Assembly: GCA_021396245.1 (NCBI GenBank)
Contig: WNYE01000052.1
Span: 124,001 to 188,000, forward strand
Reading direction: 5' to 3'
DNA from: Sporothrix humicola
Taxonomy: Eukaryota; Ascomycota; Sordariomycetes; Ophiostomatales; Ophiostomataceae
Length of the DNA stretch: 64,000 nt
Part shown: piece by piece, positions 22,357 through 35,020 of the stretch
How positions within the stretch are numbered: the first letter of the stretch is position 1
Layout: every line of letters begins with the position of its first letter
Notes under the pieces: generated by a model
What the model was told of the DNA's origin: nothing
Database searches by the model: none
What the model saw: the letters and a program-made list of their open reading frames with translations, nothing else
Made by a program: the position numbers and the translations under genes

Positions 22357-25079
22357 ATGTCGAGTGAGTAATACCTTCTTGCTTGTTTACTCTCAAAGTC
22401 GGACCTCTCCCTGACATGTCTTTCTCAGAACCATCCCCTTCGCAGCCGCAATGGCCTCCACGATCGCCCGGCGAAGTCCTCCTCAGCACACCCGGCGGGC
22501 GCGCCCGGTTACGACGCCTCGAAGCATCGCGAACCTCGCCCTCGCCTTCTCGCTCTCGCAGCGCTCGCTCTGGCAGTCACGGACTTGACGATATGGACCT
22601 GGGTATGGACGACGATGGAGCAGACGAGGACGACGAGGAGACCCTACAGCTGCAACTCCAGGAGATCCAGGCCAAACTGCGCTTAAAGAAGCTGCAGGCA
22701 GCCAAGGCGCAAAAAGCAGCGGCTGGCGAATCATCTGCTCGGTCAACACCTGGCTCGGCACGAATAGGAGCTGGAAGCACCTCCTCAGCAACTCTACACA
22801 ACCCTCGGTCGCCACAACGAAGCACCGTCGAAGTGCCGGCCTCTCCCGTGCGCCGGCCACAGTCTGCCGCGGAGTCTTTGTTGACGCAAAAGTCGCCCAA
22901 AAGGGTATTACTAGGAATCGACAAGGGACTGCGTGGCCAGGATGTGTCATTACGACGGCCGCCATCCTCCTTTCGCCGCGGCTTGACTGGTAGTTCCAGC
23001 AGCTCCAGCGTTCTAGGAGGAGGAGGAGGAGGTGCCAGCTCGTCATTATCACAGAGAGAACCAGCGCCCCGGCCACTGAGCTTCAACGAGCGACTGGCAG
23101 CTGCACGGACAGAAGAAGCCAGCCGCATGGACAAGACAGAAAGGATCCAAAAGCTGCGTTCGTCAGGCTTCTCTCTGGGCAAGGATGAGATGGACCAGTA
23201 CAAGGCCAAGGCCGTCGATATCCCGATCGTCGACAAGGGGCCACAAAAGTTTAGTCGCGACGACATCCTCGGTGCGGCCTCGGGACGGAAACAGTACGAC
23301 GTTGACAGTGGCACTCTACGGCGCAGCAACACGACACCAAACATTCGGTCCAAATACATCGACCCGAGTGAAAAGGAAACCGCAAAGGACGACAACGCTA
23401 CCAAAGACTCAGACGAGGCGTCCTTTGAACCGTACAGCGGGTACCATCTCACCCGCCGTATTCTACCACATTCAGTCGTTGCCCGCTCGGTGTCTGGCAT
23501 GACCACCTACACCATCCAGGACCTACTCCGGCTCGTCAAGGCACCGCACTTCGAGCTGCCCCAAGTCGAGACAGATGTTGTCGTCTGGGCCATCGTTGCC
23601 GAAAAGTCGGATCCGCGAGCCCACAAACCTGCAGGCAGCGCCGCCGGTGCTGGCGCAAACCAAGATCGCGGCAAGTACATGGTGCTCACGCTCGTCGATC
23701 TGACTTACCAGATCGAGCTCTTCCTCTTCAAGTCGGGCTTTGAGCGTTTCTGGAAACTGTCGACTGGCACTGTTGTCGCCATCCTCAACCCAGGCATCAT
23801 GCCGCCACCGCCCGGTCGCCAGGACACAGGCAAGTGGAGCCTGGTCATCAATTCGGACGCTGACACCATCCTTGAAATTGGCAATGCTCGCGATCTGGGT
23901 TACTGCAAGTCCATCAAGCGCGACGGCCACAAGTGCAACTCCTGGGTCAACGCCAAACGCACCGAGTTCTGCGAGTTTCACACCAACGAGGCCGCCAAGA
24001 GGATGCGTGCCACGCGCAATGATCTCAACAATGGTGTCGGCTTTGGCACGAGCGAGAAAAGCACGCGCGGCGGTCGTGGTGGTGGCCGCGGTGGCCGAGG
24101 TGGTCGCGGAGGAGGAGGAGACTACTCGTCCGGTGGTCGCGGCAGCACCTACAGCAACTCTGGCTATGACAGTTTCGCCCAAAGCCAGTGGTTTGTTGCT
24201 GGTGCCAGCGCCAGCTCCCTCATTGATAACGAGACTCTCAACGGTGGATACTCTGACGAGGTCGAACGCAAAGAGGGCATTAAGCGGCGTCTAGCTGCTA
24301 GAGAGCGCGAGTCGGACATTGCGCGCAAGCTCAGCCAGATCGGAACCGGCGCCGGCAAGGACTACATGAAGCTGGCTGCAAAAGACCAGCAGTCGTCCAA
24401 GAAGACAATCTCATCGGCATCCACGACGTCGTCCTTTTCCACTACGCGCTCGTCCCAGTCCCAGCTGTCCTCGTCCTCGTCCATGACCACCATTGGCTCG
24501 GCAGCAGAGCAGGCGGCTGCCTCGCGGGCTAGTCTTTTGGCATCGATTGCCGGGCGGCGCACCGGCGCCGGCAGTACTACGGGTATCGGTAACAGCGGCC
24601 TGCATATCCGTGACAACACGCCCAAGCTCGGCCAGCCAGAACCTTCATCGTCGTCCGGCCCCACGGTCCACCTCGGCCCGGCTAAGCGCAAACGGCCGCA
24701 GTCCGTTGCCGGTACGAGCACGGCCACTTCCACGAGTAGCACCGATGTTGGCAGCGGCTCGCAGAGTCGTGCTGGTTATGGCTGGGGCTCTGACCTCAGG
24801 GCAAAGCTCGGCCGCATGAAGGACGGCGAGCGGCTTTCCAACAACCAGACAATCCAGAACGGATTCAAGCGCGCAGGAACGACTACGGCGGGGTCGACTT
24901 TGACCAGTTCGGCATCAACGCCCATCCTTACCGCGCCGGAACGGTCCCCCGTCCGTAAGAAGACACGTTTCCTGCTGGGAGACAAGGGCATCCGCGAGGC
25001 CGGGCGAGAGAGCCTCGGCACGACGGGTCCGGGCAACACGGAGTTTGACGACGATGAGGACGAGCTGGTCATTATTTGA
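22357..25079 (+). CDS. mcm10: DNA replication initiation factor Mcm10
   Basis: An 885-aa replisome protein that activates the CMG helicase and binds DNA polymerase alpha and ssDNA. A 7-nt first exon (22357-22363, ATGTCGA) and exon 22429-25079 are separated by a 65-nt GTGAGT...CTCAG intron and join in frame. Downstream in-frame ATGs at 22383 and 22416 are alternatives. An N-terminal coiled coil (EETLQLQLQEIQAKLRLKKLQ, about 80-110) is followed by the OB-fold (about 338-470; YSGYHLTRRILPHSV, ELFLFKSGFERFWKL). The CCCH zinc finger is at about 495-520 (YCKSIKRDGHKCNSW, FCEFH). An RGG/GRGGRGG run follows the finger, then long disordered Ser/Thr-rich and basic segments, and an acidic end (FDDDEDELVII). 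Confidence 0.92.
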
Positions 25080-26999
25080 CGGGTCTGGCTACGGTTCACC
25101 AAAAAGGAACACACATAAAAAAGGGAGTTGCAAAACGTGGTAAAAATTAATGAGAAAATGAGATGCATTGAGCGTTGTTTATTGCTTTCTTTTGTTTCTG
25201 TTTTTCTGGTGCTTTCTTGGGTTCTAGTCACCTTCATATTGGCTTTAAGCAGCACTTCCTTTTGTCTCTTATCACGAGCTTTATTTATATCTCTTGTTTC
25301 TTCATCTCGAGGCGTTTAGTCCGTAACTGATTAAATTATGATTTTTATTTTATGTAAATTATTCATGTTGGAGAATATTATATCGTTCTTTGCTCTTCTG
25401 TTTGACGGGGGAAAAAAAACTATTTGGAGCAAAAGAAAACAACACAAGAGCAATTTGCCAATTGGATTTTCATTAAAAAAAAAAGGAAAATAAGTTGCGA
25501 AGAAAAATCTCAAATCATTAAAAATAGGTCACTTTCTGTGCTAAAAGGAATTTCACACATTGGTTATCTTACAATCCTGTCACAGACCTGCGAGATGTCA
25601 ATGTGTGGTTTCACTTGGCTTTTAGTTGATATCACGTGACTGTTCCTGAGATGGCCCAACAACCCCTGGCAATCGTGGCCCTGGGCCCTGGAATCAAGGC
25701 AGGTACCGCCCGACAGTTTTGAAACAGCGCGTGCGTTGGTGTTTCCAGTGATGCACTGGGGGATCAGCAGGCACAGCGAAAAGAACAGGCTGTTCAGTGT
25801 TTCCAGACGATTGAACCAAAGCCCACAGTTTTGAGATTCTCTCGGCAGAGTCGCCGACGTTGTCACCCAACAGAACGGATGATAATATGGGAGGATATAC
25901 GAATACGATATGTAAATAAGTCGGGCACCGTAATACGGAGAGCCCGCCGCCAGCCAGGCAGTGACGTATTGACACAGTAATACGCCTGGAATATGCCCTG
26001 GGATACGGACTTTGACGGCTGGAATACACTCCGCGCAGTAAGGCAATAGGAGGCCGACAAGTTCCAGAAGGCTCCTGCCGATATCGTGCAATTGAGAGCT
26101 GCCTGGAAGAGGGAAAGCCGAGACGCGCGAGGGAAGGAACGGAGGAGGGGACCCACGTAAGCTCTTTTTAGGCGGCCGGATAGCCACCCGGGGCGACGTT
26201 TTGCTGCTGTTGCCCCCCCAGCCAGCGCCCTGGGGCATCATTCCAGAATCGTCTCCAGGGCCTTTTGCGCCAAAGATGGGCAAAAATAAGGGTTCAGAAG
26301 GGGGCGCGAGCTCTAGCCATGGGCCAACTAGCGCGCGCATGTGCCAGAAAATCCAACGGGCAACGGGTCAACGACCAGCCAAAACCGCTGCTGGGACCAC
26401 GCAACCACGCCTAGATACGCCAAACATACGCAAACCAGAAGGAGGCTGGTGCTCCCAAAAGCAGAAAAGCGGACCCTAGTCATCAGCCCCATCGCTTCTT
26501 TCCTTCTTTTGCCCCCCAAATCCCAAGCAATATTGAAGAGGAAGGAGAAGCAGAGAGGTGTTGCTACGTACTCCGTTCTCCGTATTTTTGTAGATGCCAC
26601 CGAAACGCCAAACATACTCCAAGCAACCGCAATCTTCAAAACCACGCAATCACAACACATCCGTGAACACGAACAGAATTGGATCACAAACAATCAATCG
26701 TCTTTCCCACAGTCTACACGAAATCGGCGCCGGACAAAGCTCTGGATACCCCTGCCAACACGCGCACCTAAAAAGGGATCTTCCCAAACTCCCGATTCGG
26801 TCGCCCACCCCCTTGATCACGATAAAGGGGAACAAGAACCTAGCCCGCTCTTTCTTTCATTCTCGAACAGGAGGACAACTTGACGACTTCTGGCATCTGT
26901 CGACGGCAGCCAGCTTCGACAGCCTTCTTTTCCTGACACGAACAACCACCTGCGCACGCCCAAGCTCCCACAACACAACCCTCCCCAAAACTAGCCAAG
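25080..26999. other. intergenic, no gene supported
   Basis: About 1.9 kb. AT-rich, T/A-tract-rich DNA at 25320-25540 is followed by a GC-richer stretch. A 258-codon minus-strand ORF (26340-25564) has no recognisable domain and no splice partners, so it is not called. The last 300 bp are the Tvp18 leader. Confidence 0.5.
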
Positions 27000-28000
27000 A
27001 TGACACTCAAGGAAGAGTTTGCGACGAGAAACTTCAGTAAGTAGGGAGAAGAGGACGGGCCTAAGCATGGCCTCCAGCCAGCCACGGCGGCGCGCATCTA
27101 TGGATGATCCTGAACCTTAGAGGTTGAAGTTGAGCGGACAGCCGGCTAACCACGGTATCGCAATAGGCATCTACGGACAATGGTATGTCTACTCGCCCTT
27201 TCCCTGATATCCATCATCTGCCCTTCCGATCGTGTCGATAGTCAACGTCGATGGCGCATGTCCTGGCGATGTTGTCCACGCCCAGGACCCATGCTTAAGA
27301 AGCTGCCGACTAAGCGCCTGCACCCAACAAACATATGAAGCTTGCTGTGCCGCAATCCCCGGACTTGCTGGGGGCGCGGCCTGTTGGAACGGCAGTGACA
27401 GCGGCACGGTCGATGGCGGACACCAACCAACGCTCTACCGGAAGAAAGCACGATAAAACGCGATGACACCTCGCTGGCCGTGATGTACTGACATTCTTCC
27501 TTCTCTCTAGGCTCGGCATCCTGTCCATGATCCTGTGCTTTGCTCTCGGCATTGCCAACGTCTTCACCATCCATGTCGGCATCATTGTCTTTAGTGCAGT
27601 CTGTCTGTAAGTTTGTCTCGACGCTGGACGTGCCAATATGTGCCGCTGGCTCACCATACCCTCCGTTTTCCGCTCTTGGCCCTCTAACGCGCCTAATAGT
27701 GCCTTCTCGTTTGTCATCCTCTTCATCGAAGTGCCCCTGCTGCTGCGCATCTGCCCAACCTCTTCCACCTTTGACGCCGCCATCCGCCGCATCTCCACCA
27801 ACTGGATGCGCGCCGCTGCCTACGGCGGCATGGCCCTGACCCAGTGGCTCAGCATTCTCGCTGCGCGCACCAGCCTGATCGCCGCCGCCGTCTTCTTGAC
27901 GCTGACGGGCATCTGCTACCTGCTGGCCGCCATCCGTGGCCAGGACTTTGTCGGCAGCAAGACGCTCGGCGGTGCTGGCGTGGCACAGATGATTGTATAA
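27000..28000 (+). CDS. tvp18: Golgi membrane protein Tvp18
   Basis: A 149-aa, four-TM protein of late Golgi (Tvp23-associated) vesicles, with a family-typical length of about 148 aa. Four exons: 27000-27036, 27167-27182 (only 16 nt, giving IYGQ), 27511-27606 and 27700-28000. All junctions are GT-AG and the frame is continuous. TM segments: ILSMILCFALGIANV, VGIIVFSAVCLAFSFVILFIEVPLLL, RAAAYGGMALTQWLSIL and SLIAAAVFLTLTGICYLLAAI. The family-specific FIEVPLLLRICPTS and NWMRAAAYGGMA are present. The role is vesicle trafficking; the molecular function is unknown even in yeast. Confidence 0.92.
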
Positions 28001-31000
28001 AAGAGCAGTCCCAAGACAAATTTCCCAGTTCGCCTATGGTTACGGTTACGGTGACGACTGTGAATCAACTCAACGACCGGATTCCTTTCGACAACTCTGT
28101 TTCTGTTTCTCCCCGTGGACGATTTCACCCATCAACCACTGATCGAACCGAAGCCGGACCCGGAGCCGGACCCGAACGAGACGATACGAATATTGGGGGC
28201 GGGACCAACAAACAGACTTTTACCGTGTGGACTCTTGCAGTTGGGAGCTGGAGGACAGCTCTTGTGGAGTTGTCCTTGAGTAGTGTACGGGGTACAGAGA
28301 GGCGTGGTGTGAGGTTGTGGATGGTGACTAGGACTACGCTGGGGGTGTGTATGTTTTTGGAGTCACTTTTAAAAGAGTGACGTTTGGGCGGTCGTCGTTA
28401 TTTTCTTGGACCGCATTGCGTTGTTGAAAATGAGGCCCAGCGAGCAGGAAGAGGAACATGCACAGTTCCCCTGCCGCTGGCTAACGTCATGCCTTTGTTT
28501 TTGTTTTTACATCTGTTACTATTTGTATTTTGACAGGCCTTGACCTGCTCTGTGTTTTTGTTTTTGTTTCTGCTTTGCTTCTTTCCCCCATTTTGTGCAT
28601 CACATCATATCTTACTATTTTTTTTATTCGGGATTGGTACTTGGCGTCTAAAGGGAAATACTTTTATTACTTTTCATTCTGTTCCAGTTTGCTTTTCGTT
28701 CCTGTTGATCGTCGTCGATGTATGTTTTGTTCAAAACCAAGAGCAGAATTGTCTCGATTGTACAAATCGGAACCTTGCGAGATGTCTACGCAACAGGCTC
28801 CACGCTGGCTCCACGTGTGGCCAAATATGTACATCACCAGCCACTTAGTCTGCTAAGATTTCAGAATCTTCAAATGCTTCTAACTCTGTCATCTTTGTGT
28901 TAAGGCTGCGATCTTCCGGCCACCCGCTACCCGTTCATAGGAGAGAAGGGGGCGTGTGGAATTGACAATTGGTAGTTTGAGGTTTGATAGTTGGCAGTTG
29001 GCCGGTTGTTTACTATTTTTCTGGAGTATTCTGGGTCTGTCTTCCCGGCGCTTCTTCTGGGGCAGATGATGTCATGTGGGCAGGATTGGCGCCTTTTTTT
29101 TTCTGCCAGCACGAGGAACAGGACTATGACTGACTATGAACTATGGAGCACAGCAAGACGTCAGGTCACACACGCGACAAGCGAGCAAGTTGACGTTGAC
29201 GTTGACAACTTGTGGAGTTGTGAGCTCGTGAACTTTTCGGCTGTCCGCCTCGCCCACTTCACGATGACTCAAATTGATGGATGGCGAAATGGCGAGAAGG
29301 CAAAGATAATGCAGAGAAGGCTGAACACGAGCTCCCCTTCGGACACGGCGAAGCTTGAAGTTCTGTTCCTGCAGAGAAAGCTTTAGTATGGAAGACTGAA
29401 AGCTAGCTCTTTGCCTCGGGGCATAATCCAAAAATAACGCGGCAAACAGCTTTCGCATCACCAGACGAGAGCTCACAGGACCTGATGAGAAGAGCTGTAA
29501 CAGTTTCTCACAAGAGCTTAGACAAGCTTCCGTTCTCTAGACATAGATGTCCCTTTCTTCACACGTGTCATGGATGATCTCGACAGAACAGATCGGACAA
29601 GAAAATAGACAGGCCCGTTTCTTTCTCTAACGCTGTCCCTCCTTCTTTTATCCTCCTTGCTTATATTCTTCGTCTGGCATGTGCTCTTTCTTTTGTAGGA
29701 TGCCTCTATGCATTTTGCTCAGTTTGATATTCGATATTCAACTTCTGTTGAGGCATTTGGTGATCGTGTAAAATGGACCTCCGCCCATCTCCTATTTGAC
29801 GTCTTTTGATTTTTCCATGAGCGATTTGGTGATTTCCCCCTTATCAACCTCTGTGATGCACAATTTTGCCTCATACTAATCTACAGATCTGAAGAGGATC
29901 AAATGGCAAATAGCTCACCGTCGTTGTCTTGACAATCCTTCTCAAGCTCACGAGCTATGCTATCGTGGCCCAGCAAAAGGGGGAGCAGTAAAAGTTGAAC
30001 AAGGCCTATCAGTAAAAAATCTATCAAAACGGTTAACAACGGCAGATCGTGAAAAAATGGATCGTGGGAAAAAAGTCGAGCAGAAAAAAAGCTTCAAAAT
30101 GCAACTCACGGAAAACTAGCTCCCCTGAAAAAGCAAGCCCAGGCGATGGCCACTAACACCACGCATTACTGGGCCAATACGGCGCATCCGAGAGAGGGAA
30201 AAAAAGACCCCAGCAGCAGCACAGTGCACAGTGTGCAAAAAGTCACCGCCAAAAAAACTATCACGAAAGGTCCAAGAATAGCTACTAATAGCCGGCAGTG
30301 CCCCCTTTGTCCAGGGAGGGGGGCGTGCGAAATGGGGCGCTCGTGATGTTCAAATTTTCAGGCGGCCCCTTCCCTGTATCCCTAGCGAGCCTAGGCCTGG
30401 GTCCTGCCTCCTCTTTTTGTCAGTTCCCCCTCTTTGGGCGGCCGAAAACAGTAGGTCACGTTTTCCTCTCACCTTCTAGAACGAATTCTCACCCCCCTTC
30501 ACCTTATCTGTCTTTTTGGACTCTGTAGCCAGTATCGACGACCTGCTGCTTCTAGACGTCAGAATTCTCTAACAGAGTTGAGACCAATTCAGGGGAAAGC
30601 TGGCTGTTTATATTGCTTTCCTGGGGACGATTCTGTAAATGATTTGCATCCTATGTTTCTCCAGCCGCTTTTCGAGATGTGCCGTTTTCATCACGTCTCC
30701 AATCACATCAACTGCATTTGTCCAGGCCATCCTTTTCTCCAAGTCAAAGAAGTACGTACCTGACCAGTCTAACCCTGTCGATCGAGATCATATTATTTGT
30801 TTGTTCCCTTTCTGTCGCCATTTTGCATGTCTGAAGAGATCACGCACGCCATCATGCATGAGTCGAGCTGCCCCTCGTGTCCCCCTTTGCCCGGCTTTTT
30901 GTTTTCTTTTTGTCTGTATGATTCTTACAACTGACGAGAGTATACACTCATCGCGTAAACGTTTCCTTACCCCATCTTCTGTTTGTTTTGTTCTGTTCCT

Positions 31001-33600
31001 CGGGGAAGCAAAACTTCGTCTCGATCTGTGTAGCCTCCCTGTGTAAGTCAATGTCGTCATTTTACAGCCACTGTGTGCTGAATACAGGCCCTCGAGTCCC
31101 TCCATTTTGCCCACAGTGGCACATTTTACAGTGGATTCACCTGCTAGAAGTCTGCCTTTTTGATCCGTTTTCTAGGTTGAATCTGGCCCTCAAGATTCCA
31201 CTCCCTTTTGTCGATGGCTATTTCCTCACATTACCAGTCGTAGTCTAATTGAAATCTTGTCGTCGGGTCTTCTTTGCACTGTTTGCCTTTCGTCGAAACT
31301 TTGCTCTTTTTTTAGTGCCGCCTATTCCTGTTCTGTAAACGTTTACACTGTGCCTATTTTTATGGAGACCAGACGGCGGCTCCATCGTTCTCACTCAGCT
31401 TCGAGCCCCCTTTCTCCTTCGTTCCTTCCGTTGATAGCTTGCTTTTCAATTCCCAACGACCGTCTAAAAAAGGCATTCTCCGTCGGCACTGTTTGCCAAT
31501 TAGAATGCTAAAAAGATGGACGATAAAACTCTGCTTTGCAAAAGGATCCCCGTATTTCAGCCCGTAAAGAGCTTGCAGCTCGGGACGTGCGTTGAGAGGT
31601 ATCGTATCTTGAATTTTTCTCTGGGGTTGAAAAAACGGATTTGACCGCCGGCAAGTGCAGCGAATCCGACGCTGCAAATCCTTGTGAAGAAAGTGGATAT
31701 GGAGAACAAAAGGAAGCAGCCACTTGACAATCCAGCTCCGCTCATTCGTCCACTGACCTCTTGGGACCTTGCTACTGCATATCAGACAAGTATCAAAACG
31801 GGCAGGCGGCGAGCCGGTGTGCAGTTTGCAGATACGGAAGGAATTGATAGAGATAATGAGATAATGAGATACAAAGAAAGCTCTTGAGCTCGCGAGGCAA
31901 GAGCAAGAGCACGACAGGATTGCACTGACAGAGCTGCTCCTGCCAGTTTATTTGTCAATTGACGGGCAAGTTGACAGTCAACGACGTGCCTTCCGCGTCT
32001 ATGAAAAACGTATACACAGTGCCCGCACATACTATGATTCTCCTTTTCCGTGTCACAAACTGTCGCAGGCGTGCTTTGACTATCTCTTCAAAGAGACTGT
32101 CGCGTGGACACGATCTGAACGTCCATGACCGATTGAGCTCTAGCCTTGGCCGACCGTCTTTTTGTATTTGCGTCTTTCCCCTCACAAAAACCAACGGTGT
32201 ACAGTAGCTGCTTAATGTCGTCTGCAGGGGCAACGGAGAAATGGATATTCAACGGATGGATTTGTGCTATGTACTTCAACACATGTTTGTTGGAATGCAA
32301 AGATGTGATTGTGAGCGAGATATATTGCAATCACAAAACGCTCACACGTGCGTGTCTTATCCTGGGCATTGTTCTGTCATTGGGTGTTCGTCCGCATACT
32401 TTTGCATATTTTGCACATTGACTTGCAGCCACGATGCATCCAAGACTCCCCCAGACACACACTCGATCGCGTCCTTGATGTTCATCGTCGTCGTAAAAAC
32501 TCTGCCCTGCGATTGTTGGGATCGTTGGCATGGTCACGCGGTGGAGACACTGGGACGCCCACGCCGCCTTTTTGTGGAGGCGGTGGACAAGGCATGGGAC
32601 ATGGGTTGGCTGGAAGGGGAAAGGGGGGGAAAACCTGTCCATGCATGCGACTGGAGACGATGATGCTATTGGGCTCTCTGGTTCTTTCGTCGTCAACGTG
32701 AAGCTTCCCTGTTCTCGCGACTTCGAGCTGTGTCCTGATCGTTCTCTTTTGCTTGAAAGCGAGAGTAAATCTTGGCCAAGAAATCACAAGATGTCGTGCT
32801 TTCTTGTGCTGTCGTGTGCCTTTCTTTGCACGCCCAACATGCCCAGGGCCAGGCACAGAGCTAATCGACGGATAGCTCTGGCATCTGTCTGTCAAAAGAG
32901 GCACAAGGCACAAAAAACCGGCAATTCAACACATTGTAAACCGGCCACAAAAGACGGTCAGATCGAGTCATCAAATCGCAAGCGTAAAAAGCTTCAAAAA
33001 GAGCACAGTGCGGACGGGCGCCCTCGATTGTTCGCACGTATCGCCCTGCGGCCATGGGGAAACTGCGGCCCACTTGGGGCCTCTGGCCTAGAGCGGTCGG
33101 TAGAGATACGGGGCAGTACCGCTATCGCCCCCAGATTTGCTGCAAACGCCGCGTACCGAGTTGGTACCCCTACCGCAACCGCCTGGAGGAAACAGCTAAT
33201 GACGAGCGAGGTATTTGTCCACCGCCCTGTGTCTGACGCATTTCGTCGGCGATTTTAGTGGTCTGTCGTTGCTTCCGTTGTCCACTTGCACACGCCCATG
33301 CCTTGGGACCTGCACGCCTGCACCTTCCCTGCACGCCCCCTGTGCCCCTCTTGCCCGTCTAAGACAGGTCCTGGCCATTACGGTGCATGTAAATACCTTG
33401 CCACGGTGCTTCCTTCCCAACTCGCAAAAACAGCATCATCAAGCTTCTTTGCTTTCCCTCTTTCTTCTCTTCCCCTTTTCTTCCTCTCTTTGTTTTCTTC
33501 TTTTCCTCATTGCACTTTGCTGCATCTACAATCTGATTTCTACCTCCCTCGAAACTACCAACGAGTGCTGAACTCCATCATCAGCACGCTACATACAACA
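28001..33600. other. gene-poor 5.6-kb region
   Basis: No coding region, tRNA or rRNA I can support. Only short ORFs without domains are present; the longest, 242 codons at 32530-33258, has ordinary random composition. T-rich patches occur at 28540-28640. The tract may hold non-coding transcripts or distal promoter of the Aim21 gene. Confidence 0.5.
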
Positions 33601-35020
33601 GCAACCACACCCTGCTGTTTCTACACCTCAAGGTACGTCACAGGAAGAGCAGCAGCCTTGCTGTGCGATTTGCTCTGCAACATCGTCACTTTTGCAATTC
33701 CCCTCCAATTTGCCCTCACTCTCTTGCTTTTGTCTCCTATTGCGCTTCTTTACTTGTCTCTACACGCTTGCCAGCTTCTGTCGACCTTATCTGGCCCCAA
33801 TCCGCTACCCAATCCCCTGCGTCATCAACCCTCAGTCGTGCCTCGTGTTCACGGCTGCATCTGCCACTCGCCATGGCTTCGCGCCCGCCTCCTCCGTTCT
33901 GCGTCACCTTTGGGCCGCCATCGGGGGAACACAAAGGTCTCGCTTCTTCACGCAACCCATTGGGTACGAAAATGAAGTGAGGGCGAGGAAAAAAAAGACT
34001 AGTTGGCGCAAAGGACGGCCCGGAGCGGTTTGCGCCTTGCAATGGCAAATGGCAGATGCAACCGTGTGGGCTTCAATGGCTACCTGACATCACAAAGTGT
34101 CAACACATTTTGGGTGTAGGCCTTTTGTTTTCGCGCCTCATGCGCGTTGGCATTAGCTTCGTCCTTATTTGTTGACCTGGGCCCTTGGTTTCCTCCTGTC
34201 ATCACATTTTCCCCGGAATGCGCTTCCTATCTTTATCTCTCCTGCCTTATCCCCTCACCCATTTTCCAGCCTACGGTGTGTGTTTTGGAGTTCCTTATCA
34301 GTTGGTCCGCCTCTTCTCCTCTGACTCCTACGCGCCATTCCCCCGGCCTCGTCTCCCCGTTATCTTCCATCTCGACTCTTCCATTGCGCCCTTCGCGTTG
34401 TGAACTCGTCACCTTGTCTGCGGCTTGCTGCATTGAGTTTCACATGCGCCAGCCCCAACAGGATTCTCCAATGTGGACTGCACACACGAGCTGTTTTCGT
34501 TGTCTGGTCTGCCTTATTGCACTTTTACACTCTTTTGGTTGCAGTTTGACCCGCAAACTTCGAGCACACTTATCTGGGTGCATCTTGGTTTGCCGGGGCG
34601 CTGGGCCGACTATCTGTGTGCATTGGCCCTTTTCCGGATTCTAGATCCGTTTCTTTCCTTCTCCGCAATCTTGTATTGTCTATCGTCTATCGTCTATCAT
34701 CTATCTGCAGCACAGATTCCCTTCGCTCACCGTAACTTTGTTTACCGTGTTGCTTCTTATCGCTGCATTTTTGCTTTCTTTTTGTGTCACACAGCATTTC
34801 CTTTATCTGCCCTTGCCACACGTCCTCCCTGGCACTTACACATCCCTGGCTTTATATGCTTTCACCACACTCGCAATCCAGCATCTGCCAATTCCGTCGT
34901 CGACGACGACTCGAGGGTCACAAAATTTTCGAGGCAATAACTAACTTAAATCCCTCCTAACAGTTCTTTTAATTTTCTACCATTTTCTCAACAAACCTCA
35001 CACAAACACACACATTCATC
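33440..35020 (+). promoter_or_regulatory. probable promoter and 5' leader of Aim21 with a long leader intron
   Basis: A strongly pyrimidine-rich run at 33438-33510, as found around fungal transcription starts, precedes a possible leader exon. That exon ends at a good donor (AAG/GTACGT, 33633). A CTAAC branch-like word at 34941 and CTAACAG acceptor ending at 34963 lie 57 bp before the Aim21 ATG. This implies a 5'-UTR intron of about 1.33 kb (33633-34963). It also contains a heptanucleotide repeat (TATCGTC)n at about 34674-34705. Confidence 0.35.
34674..34705. repeat. heptanucleotide microsatellite (TATCGTC)n
   Basis: Four and a half slightly degenerate copies of TATYRTC in a row, reading tattgtc, tatcgtc, tatcgtc, tatcatc, tatc. 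It lies inside the proposed Aim21 leader intron. Confidence 0.6.

Noticed and set aside
25564..26340. 258-codon minus-strand ORF between mcm10 and tvp18
   Set aside because: No recognisable domain, no splice partners, composition like neighbouring non-coding DNA. Length alone is weak evidence.
32530..33258. 242-codon plus-strand ORF in the 7-kb gene-poor tract
   Set aside because: Random-looking composition, no domain or signal peptide.
33286..34644. Hydrophobic Leu/Pro/Ser/Cys-rich ORFs upstream of aim21
   Set aside because: Products of pyrimidine-rich promoter and leader DNA; several overlapping frames look equally hydrophobic.
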